A stretch of 64,000 bases of DNA from DATKZM01 sp035527975 (GTDB lineage: Bacteria; Pseudomonadota; Alphaproteobacteria; JAPULJ01), in the NCBI GenBank assembly GCA_035527975.1, contig DATKZM010000088.1, positions 62,001-126,000 on the forward strand, in the 5' to 3' direction. Under the pieces are notes generated by a model that did no database searches, was not told the origin of the DNA, and was given only the letters and a program-made list of their open reading frames with translations. The translations under genes were made by a program, and so were the position numbers. Of the stretch, positions 1-6,638 are shown piece by piece (position 1 is the first letter of the stretch; the number at the start of each line of letters is the position of its first letter).

Positions 1-140
1 CTGGCGGCCGTGATCAGCGCGACGGAAAAGACGAGCAGCGAAAGGACCAGCCGGAAGGCTGGATCGGTCGTTCTGAGTAGCGTTCGTTGGATGGGGGTGA
101 CCCCGGGACACGATGCGCCGGGACGCGATACGTATGACAT
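1..140 (-). CDS. N-terminal fragment of an exported protein, runs off the window
   Basis: Only the first 46 codons are present, reading leftward from an ATG at 138-140 to the window edge. Residues 31-46 are strongly hydrophobic (LVLSLLVFSVALITAA) and follow a basic stretch (residues 20-30), as expected for a signal peptide or signal anchor. A later start inside the segment is possible. The gene is divergent from clpS. In many alphaproteobacteria a D-alanyl-D-alanine carboxypeptidase gene lies beside clpS, so that is a reasonable guess, but nothing in these 46 residues identifies a catalytic domain. Confidence 0.45.
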   Translation of the reverse strand, partial: MSYVSRPGASCPGVTPIQRTLLRTTDPAFRLVLSLLVFSVALITAA

Positions 141-508
141 GCGTGGCTCCCTCAAATGCGGCGGCGCTTTTCATCAGCGCGGCCTTGGTTGCGGAGTGCC
201 CGGCCGTCCGCCGGCGCCGCCCCCAACGGCGCCCAAATGCAAACCCGTACGACCGGATCGCTTAAGGCAGACGGACGGGCGCCCGCAGTTTCCGCAAACG
301 GCTGACGTCATTTTTTGAAATATTCGGACGTCTGGCGGCCCGCTGCGGCACTATCGCTGCCGGAAACACCTGAAACCAACGCCGCCGCGCGCCATGCGTT
401 GCTCCGCTTGATTTCATATGCGAGGCCCCGGTGGACGGAATTCGGCCGGCATGGCACTCTGAGCGGGTTGCTTTGCGATTGCCGTCTCGGGAGACCCAGC
501 GCGATCCG
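141..508. other. Divergent intergenic region upstream of clpS
   Basis: This 368-base stretch separates the leftward exported-protein gene from clpS. It should carry both promoters. A TTGAAA-like hexamer lies near 316-321, but I could not pair it with a convincing -10 box. The short ORFs in it have no recognisable composition or ribosome binding site. I see no RNA gene. Confidence 0.4.
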
Positions 509-814
509 ATGAGCGATGACCAGAACAGCCCCCGCACCAAGGTTCGGCTGAAGACGGAACGCCCGCGCCTGCACAAGGTCATCCTGTTGAATGACGACTA
601 CACGCCGCGCGAGTTCGTCGTCATGGTGCTGCGGGCGGTCTTCTCAATGACCGACGATCAGGCCTACCGCGTGATGGCTACCGCCCATCAGAAGGGCGCG
701 TGCGTTGTCGCCGTTTTTACCAAGGACGTGGCCGAGTCCAAGGCGAGCGAAGCGACCGAGACGGCCCGCGCCGCCGGGCATCCGCTGATGTTCACGACCG
801 AGCCCGAGCACTAG
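509..814 (+). CDS. clpS: ATP-dependent Clp protease adaptor ClpS (ClpS2 type)
   Basis: ClpS docks on the N-domain of ClpA and delivers N-degron substrates to ClpAP in the cytoplasm. The 101-residue product has the ClpS core. LLNDDYTP (N28, D29, D30) and the later AHQKG (H60) match the residues that hold the alpha-amino group and side pocket of an N-terminal hydrophobic residue. The start is at MSDDQNSPR; the open frame extends further upstream, but the conserved family begins near here. No clpA follows within the window; instead a hairpin lies just after the stop. Alphaproteobacteria often have two ClpS paralogues, and the C-terminal segment KATATA-like region ending in LMFTTEPE resembles the ClpS2 group. 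That subgroup call is by eye. Confidence 0.9.
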   Translation: MSDDQNSPRTKVRLKTERPRLHKVILLNDDYTPREFVVMVLRAVFSMTDDQAYRVMATAHQKGACVVAVFTKDVAESKASEATETARAAGHPLMFTTEPEH

Positions 815-827
815 ATCAAGATCGTCT

Positions 828-908
828 CAGATCACTGTGACGCGATCGTGCTCTTGTTTAGAGCACGGGTCACGCGTCACATCAGATCACCGTGACGCGA
901 TCGTGCTC
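828..908. repeat. 26-bp direct repeat around a bipartite hairpin after clpS
   Basis: Two copies of a 26-bp unit lie at 828-853 and 883-908 and differ at one position. Between and within them is a folded structure: outer arms 837-844 (GTGACGCG) and 873-880 (CGCGTCAC), inner arms 848-854 (GTGCTCT) and 860-866 (AGAGCAC), and a 5-nt loop. It follows the clpS stop by 13 bp and could terminate clpS, but there is no clear T tract. Confidence 0.7.
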
Positions 909-946
909 CAGGGGCGCTGTCGGCGCATCGGCTCTGGAGGCGGCGT

Positions 947-1333
947 TTATTCGTCTCCGGGAGGATTGTCGCTCTTGCCGCCGTCGCCGTCTCTGCCGCC
1001 GCCGCGACGACCGCCTTCGCCGCCGCCCGCTTCATTGCCGCCTTCGAGCGCGTTCGGATCGGGACCCTCGGGCGCCGGCCGCTCGACGCCGAACCCGCCT
1101 ACCTCGCCGCCGCCGCGCTGGCCGGGCGTCTTCGCGGCCTGGTTACCGCCAGCCCGGCCGGCCGGGTTCTTGTTTTCCGTGCCTTCCTTTTTTTCCTTGC
1201 CGGCCTCGCTATCGGCGAGCTGGACGGGCGCCGCCGGCTGCCCAGCGCTGCCCAGCGCGAGCGCCTGGGGGGCGGCGAGCATTCCGCTCAGAACGGCTGC
1301 GGCAATAAACCGCGCATTAATCGGCAAGGCCAT
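947..1333 (-). CDS. Secreted glycine-rich low-complexity protein
   Basis: The 128-residue product starts at MALPINARF, preceded by an AGGAG ribosome binding site. It has a signal peptide of about 27 residues (hydrophobic AAAVLSGMLAAP, then ALALG). After a short Gln/Glu/Lys-rich part, the second half is almost only Gly, Arg, Glu, Asp and Pro, and looks disordered. No domain or catalytic motif is visible. The gene is convergent with clpS and divergent from the hydroxyproline dehydratase gene. Function unknown. The signal peptide, the SD site and the low-complexity design favour a real gene over a chance ORF. Confidence 0.6.
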   Translation of the reverse strand: MALPINARFIAAAVLSGMLAAPQALALGSAGQPAAPVQLADSEAGKEKKEGTENKNPAGRAGGNQAAKTPGQRGGGEVGGFGVERPAPEGPDPNALEGGNEAGGGEGGRRGGGRDGDGGKSDNPPGDE

Positions 1334-1469
1334 GAGAGACACTCCTGCTGGTCGAATGCCGCGATGTCCGTTAGCCCGGTCCGATCGGTCGCGCCGGATC
1401 GGGGACGGCGGCATCACCGGACCAGCCTAGCCGGGTTATCGTTGCCCGAAGCTTAAGAAAGGACGGCAA

Positions 1470-2522
1470 TTGAGCGAGCCGCTCGCCATAGAAACCACTA
1501 TCGAAACCGCCATCGAAACGGTGGAGATGCATACCGGCGGCGAGCCGGTGCGCATCGTCACCGCCGGCTATCCAGCGGTCGAGGGCGCGACGATCCTCGA
1601 CAAGCGCCGCTATGCCGCCGAGCATCTCGACCGCCTGCGCCATGTCCTGATCTTCGAGCCGCGCGGCCACCACGATATGTATGGGGTGATCCCCGTCGCG
1701 CCCGACCACCCCCAGGCCGACCTCGCCGTGCTTTTCATGCACAATGAGGGCTATTCGACCATGTGCGGCCATGCCGTGATCGCGCTCGGCCGCTGGGCCG
1801 TCGACAGCGGCATCGTGGCGCCCGCCGGCAATCCGACGACGGTGCGCATCCAGTGCCCCTGCGGGCTCGTGACCGCACGGGTCGCAGTCCGCAAGGGCGC
1901 CGCAGGTGAGGTCGGAACAGGCGAGGTTGCCTTCGAGAGCGTGCCGGCCTTCGCACTGGCGCTGGGCCGCGAGGTCACGCTCGAGGGGGTTGGAACGGTC
2001 ACGCTCGATATCGGCTATGGCGGCGCTTTCTATGCCGTGCTGCCGGCCGGCAGCTTTGGTCTCGACGTGCTCGGCTCACCGACGCGCGATCTTGTCGACG
2101 CCGCCAGCGCGGTCACCCGGGCGGTCAAGGCGCAGGCGGCGATCACCTATCCGGGCGACCCCGACCTTGGCTTTCTCTACGGCACCATCCTGACCGATGG
2201 CGGCGACGGCGCCGGCCACGACCGGCCGAGCGCCAATATCTGCGTCTTCGCCGACAACCAGGTCGACCGCAGCCCGACCGGCTCGGGCGTCACCGCGCGC
2301 ATCGCCTTGATGCGCGCGCGCGGCATGATCGCCGCGGGCGAAGCGGCCTTTTTCGAAAGCGTCACCCGCACGATTTTTCGCGGCCGGGCGCTGGCGGACT
2401 GCGCGGTGGGCGGCCATGACGCGGTCACCGTCGAGGTCACCGGCCACGCTCATTATACCGGCACGGCGCGGTTCACGGTCGAGCCCGACGATCTGCTCGC
2501 CGGTGGCTTCTTACTGAAATAG
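1470..2522 (+). CDS. Trans-3-hydroxy-L-proline dehydratase (proline racemase family)
   Basis: This 350-residue protein belongs to the proline racemase/hydroxyproline epimerase family. The family signatures are present: EMHTGGEP at 19-26, the first catalytic cysteine in MCGHA (C99), and DRSPTGSG at 266-273. In racemases and 4-hydroxyproline epimerases the last motif reads SPCG, with a second catalytic Cys. Here it is Thr270. The Cys/Thr pair is the known hallmark of trans-3-hydroxy-L-proline dehydratase (EC 4.2.1.77), which yields delta-1-pyrroline-2-carboxylate. The start is a TTG with AGGA 6 bp upstream; the next in-frame Met (residue 20) lies inside a conserved motif. No pyrroline-2-carboxylate reductase is adjacent. 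Confidence 0.85.
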   Translation: MSEPLAIETTIETAIETVEMHTGGEPVRIVTAGYPAVEGATILDKRRYAAEHLDRLRHVLIFEPRGHHDMYGVIPVAPDHPQADLAVLFMHNEGYSTMCGHAVIALGRWAVDSGIVAPAGNPTTVRIQCPCGLVTARVAVRKGAAGEVGTGEVAFESVPAFALALGREVTLEGVGTVTLDIGYGGAFYAVLPAGSFGLDVLGSPTRDLVDAASAVTRAVKAQAAITYPGDPDLGFLYGTILTDGGDGAGHDRPSANICVFADNQVDRSPTGSGVTARIALMRARGMIAAGEAAFFESVTRTIFRGRALADCAVGGHDAVTVEVTGHAHYTGTARFTVEPDDLLAGGFLLK

Positions 2523-2598
2523 CGGGCGCCCCCAAAGGAGACGGCCGCCGATCGAATGACCGGCGGCCGCTATGTCTGTTTAGGCATGGTGCCCTGTT

Positions 2599-2889
2599 CT
2601 AGTAGCCGTAGAACGGACGACGATGCCGGCACAGGCGGTAGAAGGCGCGGCGGGCGAACGGGTTGCCCAGAACGAAGCCCTTGTAGTAGAGGCGGCGGCA
2701 CATCCGACGATGACGATACCGACGATGATGCCCGCCCCAGCCGCCGCGGTGGCGGATCTGCTGGGTCTGTGTCGTCTCGCCGCCGTCGAACAGCCCGGCA
2801 TTGACGGCCGGCGAAGCGGCGGACGCGGCACCGGCGGTGCCCAGGGTGATGGCGGCCGCGGCCGCGATGCTCAGAATGGTGGTTTTCAT
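2599..2889 (-). CDS. Small secreted basic protein, paralogue 1 of 3
   Basis: The 96-residue product begins MKTTILSIAAAAAITLG, a typical Sec signal peptide ending near ASAAS. The mature part is small and rich in Arg, His, Tyr and Gly. Its C-terminal half has a pair of cysteines with exactly 22 residues between them; the segment opens CRRLYYKGFV and closes FYRLC. The same layout recurs in the next two genes. The ribosome binding site AGGAG precedes the ATG. I do not recognise the family. The protein probably sits in the periplasm or outside the cell, with the two Cys perhaps forming a disulfide. An operator shared with its paralogues lies 86 bp upstream. Confidence 0.8.
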   Translation of the reverse strand: MKTTILSIAAAAAITLGTAGAASAASPAVNAGLFDGGETTQTQQIRHRGGWGGHHRRYRHRRMCRRLYYKGFVLGNPFARRAFYRLCRHRRPFYGY

Positions 2890-2974
2890 CTTCAGGTACT
2901 CCTGTTTCCAGTTGGTGCGACCGGCGGCCTCAGTGCCCCCGGTCTTGATGGTGTCTGTTTTAGCGAACCGCGCT

Positions 2975-3011
2975 TGAACCCGGTCTGAAGCCGTCATTCA
3001 TCTCGCATTCA
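2975..3011. promoter_or_regulatory. 11-bp-phased operator upstream of secreted paralogue 1
   Basis: On the plus strand TGAA begins at 2975 and 2986 and TTCA begins at 2997 and 3008, so four blocks step by exactly 11 bp and form a dyad. The block nearest the gene sits where a -35 element would be; a CTAAAA-like -10 follows on the minus strand near 2959-2964. The spacing suits an OmpR/PhoB-type response regulator. Confidence 0.75.
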
Positions 3012-3119
3012 CCTGTTTGGAGGCGGCGACCACCTGCATAACCATCTGCACTAAAAAGAAAAAAGCGGCCGATCTTTCGATCGGCCGCCTTTCGCTGGAT
3101 TAAGGGTTGGCAATGCCGC

Positions 3120-3443
3120 TTAGTATCCGCGGTGGCCGCCATAGCGATACCCGAAGCGATAGGTGCAGAACCGGTTGAACAGCTGGCGGGCAAACGGATC
3201 GCCCTGCACATACCCGCGGTAGTAGAGCCGGCGACAACGCGGGCGCTGCGCGAACCCACGGCCATAGCCGCGGCCCCGATGGTGACGGAATCCGCCACGA
3301 CGATGATGCACGAGCTGCACCTTGGCGGCGGAAGCGCCCTCGAAGAGGCCGCCATTGCCAGCGGACGGGGCGGCGGTGGCGGCACCGGCGGCGCCGAGGG
3401 TGATGGCGGCTGCGGCCGCAATGCTGAGGATGGTGGTCTTCAT
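3120..3443 (-). CDS. Small secreted basic protein, paralogue 2 of 3
   Basis: The 107-residue product shares the signal peptide MKTTILSIAAAAAITLG with paralogue 1, ending near ATAAP. The mature protein is dominated by Arg, Gly, His and Tyr, including a His/Arg-rich stretch (HHRRGGFRHHRGRGYGRG). The C-terminal half has the same two cysteines 22 residues apart, opening CRRLYYRGYV and closing FNRFC, and the tail ends in a Gly/Tyr/Arg-rich segment. The ATG follows an AGGAG site. The same four-block operator lies 81 bp upstream of the start. Each paralogue thus has its own promoter, so the cluster is co-regulated rather than a single operon. Function unknown. Confidence 0.8.
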   Translation of the reverse strand: MKTTILSIAAAAAITLGAAGAATAAPSAGNGGLFEGASAAKVQLVHHRRGGFRHHRGRGYGRGFAQRPRCRRLYYRGYVQGDPFARQLFNRFCTYRFGYRYGGHRGY

Positions 3444-3523
3444 GGCACGTCTCCTGTTCCCGGTTGATCCGGCCGGCGGCGTGGTGCCTCGACCGTATGG
3501 CCCTGGTTTTAGGCGAGGCCGCT

Positions 3524-3560
3524 TGAACCGAACCTGAAGCCGCCGTTCATCCAGCGTTCA
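3524..3560. promoter_or_regulatory. 11-bp-phased operator upstream of secreted paralogue 2
   Basis: TGAA begins at 3524 and 3535, and TTCA at 3546 and 3557, again in strict 11-bp steps. A CTAAAA-like -10 on the minus strand follows near 3508-3513. The intervening bases also resemble those of the other two copies (ACCGAACC between the first TGAA pair). Confidence 0.75.
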
Positions 3561-3696
3561 TCGTCCAAGACAGCCCGGCCCGGCCCGGCGGAGCGCGGCG
3601 CCCAAACGAAAATGGCGGCCGATCTTTCGATCGACCGCCATTCGGTGGCGCAAGGGAGGGGTCGGCGCTAGACGTCACCGGCCTTAGTGACCGGCT

Positions 3697-4014
3697 CTAG
3701 TAACCGTGGTGGGAACGACGATAGCGGCAGAGGCGATAGTAGGCCCGGCGGGCGCCCCAGTGGCCAAGCACGAAGCCGCGATACCGGAGCCGGCGACACA
3801 TCCGGCGATGGCGCCAAGCGCGGTGGCCGCGATGGCCGCGATAATGCACGGTCTGGGTCTGGGTGGTGAACGAGCCATCGAGCAGCCCGGCCTTGGCGAC
3901 GGACACGCCGGCCGTGGCGGCGCCGGCGGCGCCTAGGGTGATGGCGGCGGCGGCGGCGATACTAAGGGCGATCTTCTTGATGGGGGAGTGCCTCCTGGTT
4001 CTGGTTTTTTTCAC
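3697..4014 (-). CDS. Small secreted basic protein, paralogue 3 of 3, start codon uncertain
   Basis: The mature region matches paralogues 1 and 2: a Gly/Val/Lys segment, His/Arg-rich middle, and two cysteines 22 residues apart (opening CRRLRYRGFV, closing YYRLC). The start is odd. By alignment with the sister genes, the initiator should be the ATC at 3979-3981, which follows a consensus AGGAGG after 9 bp and begins IKKIALSIAAAAAITLG. The nearest standard in-frame start upstream is a GTG at 4012-4014, used for the coordinates here; it adds 11 residues and would put the AGGAGG inside the coding region. The operator lies 85 bp from the ATC, as in the paralogues, but only 52 bp from the GTG. Confidence 0.7.
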   Translation of the reverse strand: MKKTRTRRHSPIKKIALSIAAAAAITLGAAGAATAGVSVAKAGLLDGSFTTQTQTVHYRGHRGHRAWRHRRMCRRLRYRGFVLGHWGARRAYYRLCRYRRSHHGY

Positions 4015-4065
4015 CCTGGGACCTGGTGTCCCCGGGGTGATGCGCGTGTTCTACAGGGCCGCGCT

Positions 4066-4102
4066 TGAACCGAATCTGAAGCGAACGTTCATCCAGGGTT
4101 CA
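4066..4102. promoter_or_regulatory. 11-bp-phased operator upstream of secreted paralogue 3
   Basis: TGAA begins at 4066 and 4077, and TTCA at 4088 and 4099. The architecture is identical to the sites upstream of the two sister genes. The -10 region on the minus strand reads TAGAAC, weaker than the CTAAAA of the other two. Confidence 0.75.
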
Positions 4103-4170
4103 TCTGTGTGACGAGGACTGGGCACGCCCGCGACGATCCAACCAGCCGCCGCCGCTCTGGCGAATTAGTG

Positions 4171-4188
4171 TTGACCGATCGTTCCAAA
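4171..4188. promoter_or_regulatory. TetR operator, autoregulatory copy
   Basis: The minus strand reads TTTGGAACGATCGGTCAA. It matches the site at 4835-4852 at 17 of 18 positions and contains the palindrome CGATCG. It lies about 30 bp upstream of the tetR start and covers a possible -35 (TTGACC), so the regulator likely represses itself. Confidence 0.7.
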
Positions 4189-4218
4189 CTCGCCAATTTG
4201 CCCGCGAAAGGAACCGCA

Positions 4219-4800
4219 ATGCCCTGGGAAAAACAGTTCGATCCCGACAGCGCGCTGCTCAAGGCGATGCAGACCTTCTGGGCGCGCGGCTATGACGCCA
4301 CCTCGATGCAGGATCTGGTCGAGGGCATGGGTGTCAACCGGGGCAGCCTTTACGCGACCTTCGGCGACAAGCGCAGCCTCTTCATCCAGGCGCTCAAGCG
4401 CTACGACGCCGTCCACCGCCAGGCCTGGACCGCGGCGCTGGCCGAACGCTCGGCCCCGCGCGAGGCGATCCTGGGCGCTTTCGAGGGCGCCATCGCCGCG
4501 GCCATCGAGGGCGGCTCGCGCGACGGCTGCCTGCTGGTGAACACGGCGCTCGAGCTCTCCCCCCATGACCCCGAAGTGGCGTCCATCGTCGCCGAGGCGC
4601 TGACCGGCATGGAACGCTTCTTCCACACCATGATCGTGGCCGGCCAGGAAACCGGCGCGATCCCGGCACGGATAGACGCCGACGCGACCGCCAGTGCGCT
4701 GCTTGGCCTCTTCATCGGGCTGCGCGTGCTCTCGCGCAGCCGCCCCGAGGCGCCGCTTCTGCGCGCCGTCGCCGATCAGGCCGCCGCGATGCTCAAATAA
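4219..4800 (+). CDS. TetR/AcrR family transcriptional regulator
   Basis: The 193-residue protein has a TetR-type DNA-binding domain at about residues 8-55. The recognition helix region is MGVNRGSLYATFGDKRSLF, a classic TetR signature. The C-terminal ligand domain is Ala-rich and helical. The start is MPWEKQF, preceded by AAAGGAA; the upstream in-frame ATG has no support and would make an unusual N-terminal extension. An 18-bp site lies upstream of this gene, and a near-identical copy lies upstream of the next gene. So it probably represses itself and the AhpD-like gene. The ligand is unknown; a reactive or oxidising compound would fit the neighbour. Confidence 0.88.
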   Translation: MPWEKQFDPDSALLKAMQTFWARGYDATSMQDLVEGMGVNRGSLYATFGDKRSLFIQALKRYDAVHRQAWTAALAERSAPREAILGAFEGAIAAAIEGGSRDGCLLVNTALELSPHDPEVASIVAEALTGMERFFHTMIVAGQETGAIPARIDADATASALLGLFIGLRVLSRSRPEAPLLRAVADQAAAMLK

Positions 4801-4834
4801 GTCCCCGCCGCGCCCGGCAACTTTTTTTGATGGT

Positions 4835-4852
4835 TTTGGAACGATCGTTCAA
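4835..4852. promoter_or_regulatory. TetR operator upstream of the AhpD-like gene
   Basis: TTTGGAACGATCGTTCAA contains the inverted repeat GAACGATCGTTC and matches the site upstream of tetR in inverted orientation. It lies 40 bp before the AhpD-like start codon, a position suited to repression. Confidence 0.7.
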
Positions 4853-4891
4853 CACGTCGCCAGGCCGATAACACGTGAAAGGGAGGAAACG

Positions 4892-5461
4892 ATGGGTGTC
4901 TCTTATGTCGAACGCGAGCAGGCCAACCCCGCGACCACAGCCTTCTACAACACGGCCGAGGACCGCTTCGAGATGCTGCTCAACATCTTCAAGGTGTTCG
5001 GCCACACGCCCGAGCTCGGCACGGTCTTCACCGATTTGATCATGGCGATCCTGAAGGACGGCGAGCTCGACTGGCTGACCAAGGAGCTGATCATCCTGAA
5101 GGCCACCCACCGCAACGACTGCAAATATTGCGTCGTCCAGCACGAGACCTTGTCCAAGCGCCTCGGCATCCCGGACGAGAAGATCCAGCACATCGGCGGC
5201 GATCTCTACAAGGACAGCCCCCACTTCAGCGACGCCGAGAAGGCGCTGATGGATCTGACCGTGCAGATCGGCGTCGACGCCAACCACGTGCCCGAGGAGC
5301 TCTGGGGCCGTTTGAAGCAGCACTTCACCGAGCCGCAGATCGTCGAGGCCGTCTTCACCATCACCATCTACATCGCGGTCTCGAAATTCGGCGACGCGCT
5401 CGGCGTCGAGCTCGAGCCGGTCTTCTCCGGCATTGAGCCGATGTTGCATGTGAAGCACTGA
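4892..5461 (+). CDS. AhpD-like/carboxymuconolactone decarboxylase family protein
   Basis: The 189-residue protein has the all-helical CMD/AhpD fold. Its active-site motif is CKYCVVQH, with C77 and C80 as the redox CxxC pair and H84 downstream, preceded by the conserved Glu of KELIILK. These are the catalytic residues of AhpD-type peroxidase partners. The substrate is not evident, because many such proteins act on unknown peroxides or lactones. A GGGAGG site precedes the ATG. The gene follows tetR by about 90 bp and carries the same operator, so it is the likely main target of that regulator. Confidence 0.85.
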   Translation: MGVSYVEREQANPATTAFYNTAEDRFEMLLNIFKVFGHTPELGTVFTDLIMAILKDGELDWLTKELIILKATHRNDCKYCVVQHETLSKRLGIPDEKIQHIGGDLYKDSPHFSDAEKALMDLTVQIGVDANHVPEELWGRLKQHFTEPQIVEAVFTITIYIAVSKFGDALGVELEPVFSGIEPMLHVKH

Positions 5462-5510
5462 GGGACAGGAAAGAAATATCGTCGGCGTCGTCGCGGCGCG
5501 AGTTCGGCCG

Positions 5511-5897
5511 TCAATCGTCCAACTGCGTGTGCTTGAGCCGGAACGAGCGGAACTTGCGCGCGGCGATGTTGCCGGCGGTGCCGAAATAGGCCGCGACCAC
5601 GCCGCGATAGCCATGCTCGGTGAAGAAGTAGGCGACCGGCGAGCAGCGGCCCAGGCGCGTCACTTTGACCGAGCCCGGCACGAAGCCCTTGCCCCAGGCA
5701 CGCTGCAGGTTGGGCGTGCGGATCGGATGGTCGTAGCAGACCCGCCGCCCCTTGAAGCCCGGCTCGGCGTAGACGCAGACCATGCCGCATTTCTTGGCGC
5801 CGGCGGCCTGGACCGATCCCGTCCCAAACGCCAGCCCCGCCACCGCGAAAGCTGCGAGCGCAATGGGCGATGTGGACCGAGCGGCAGTACCGCTCAT
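5511..5897 (-). CDS. Secreted beta/gamma-crystallin-like protein
   Basis: The 128-residue product has a signal peptide (PIALAAFAVAGLAFG, cleavage near VQAAG). The mature part shows two Greek-key-like strands: CVYAEPGFKGRRVCYD, and FFTEHGYRGVVAAYFG. The Y/F-x6-G pattern is typical of beta/gamma crystallins and of the I36 protease-inhibitor group. Four or more Cys may form disulfides. Its ATG overlaps the stop of the upstream cyclophilin gene (ATGA), so the two are translationally coupled. The role is unknown; a stable extracellular or periplasmic binding or inhibitor protein is plausible. Confidence 0.7.
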   Translation of the reverse strand: MSGTAARSTSPIALAAFAVAGLAFGTGSVQAAGAKKCGMVCVYAEPGFKGRRVCYDHPIRTPNLQRAWGKGFVPGSVKVTRLGRCSPVAYFFTEHGYRGVVAAYFGTAGNIAARKFRSFRLKHTQLDD

Positions 5898-6490
5898 TTG
5901 CCGCCGCCAGGCTTGATCGAGCGGATGACCACCGCCTCGGCCGGCACGTTCTCGAAAGGGCCGACGGTGCGGGTCTGCACGGCCTCGATCGCGCGCACGA
6001 CGTCCATGCCGCGCACCACCCGGCCGAACACCGTGTAGCCCCAGCCGCGCGCCGACTTGGCGCTGTGGTCGAGATGGGTGTTGTCGTTGGCATTGATGAA
6101 GAACTGCGCCGTCGCCGAATGCGGATCGGAGGTGCGCGCCATGGCGACGGTGCCGACATTGTTGGGACCGGTCTTGTCGGCCTCGTTGCGGATCGGCCGG
6201 CCCGTCGGCTTCTCGCGGAAGCCATCGGCGCTGAAGCCGCCGCCCTGGATCATGAATTGCGGGATCACCCGGTGGAAGACCGTGCCGTCATAGTGCCCCG
6301 TGCTCACATAGCGCAGGAAATTCGCCACCGTAGCCGGCGCGCGTTTGGCGTCGAGCGCGATCACGAAGTCGCCCTTGCTCGTGCTCACCGTGACATGCGT
6401 AACCGATTGGCTCGCAGCGGACTGCGCGGCGGCGGGGGATTGCGCGGCGAAAAGCGCGGCGACGATCGCGGATAAGAACCGGACGAACAT
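5894..6490 (-). CDS. Periplasmic cyclophilin-type peptidylprolyl isomerase
   Basis: The 198-residue protein starts at MFVRFLSAIVAALFA, a signal peptide ending near AAAQS. The rest is one cyclophilin domain. The family motifs are clear: FHRVIPQFMIQGGG carries the catalytic Arg, then AMARTSDPHSATAQFFIN and WGYTVFGRVVRGMDVV. It speeds cis-trans isomerisation of Xaa-Pro bonds during folding of exported proteins. It is the first gene of a two-gene unit with the crystallin-like protein. A possible GGAGA site precedes the start. The N-terminal extension of the longer frame is not conserved-looking and was excluded. Confidence 0.9.
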   Translation of the reverse strand: MFVRFLSAIVAALFAAQSPAAAQSAASQSVTHVTVSTSKGDFVIALDAKRAPATVANFLRYVSTGHYDGTVFHRVIPQFMIQGGGFSADGFREKPTGRPIRNEADKTGPNNVGTVAMARTSDPHSATAQFFINANDNTHLDHSAKSARGWGYTVFGRVVRGMDVVRAIEAVQTRTVGPFENVPAEAVVIRSIKPGGGK

Positions 6491-6638
6491 GGGGCGGCGT
6501 CTCCATTTGTGGGATACGGGGGCGATGCCGGGGAGGCGAACGGCGCGCACACTCGGCCGACAATGTGGCAGGCGTGCGGCATTCTGCCGGAACCCGGCAA
6601 TGCCGACAAGCGCCGCCAGCGCCGCAAACTGCTGTGGC

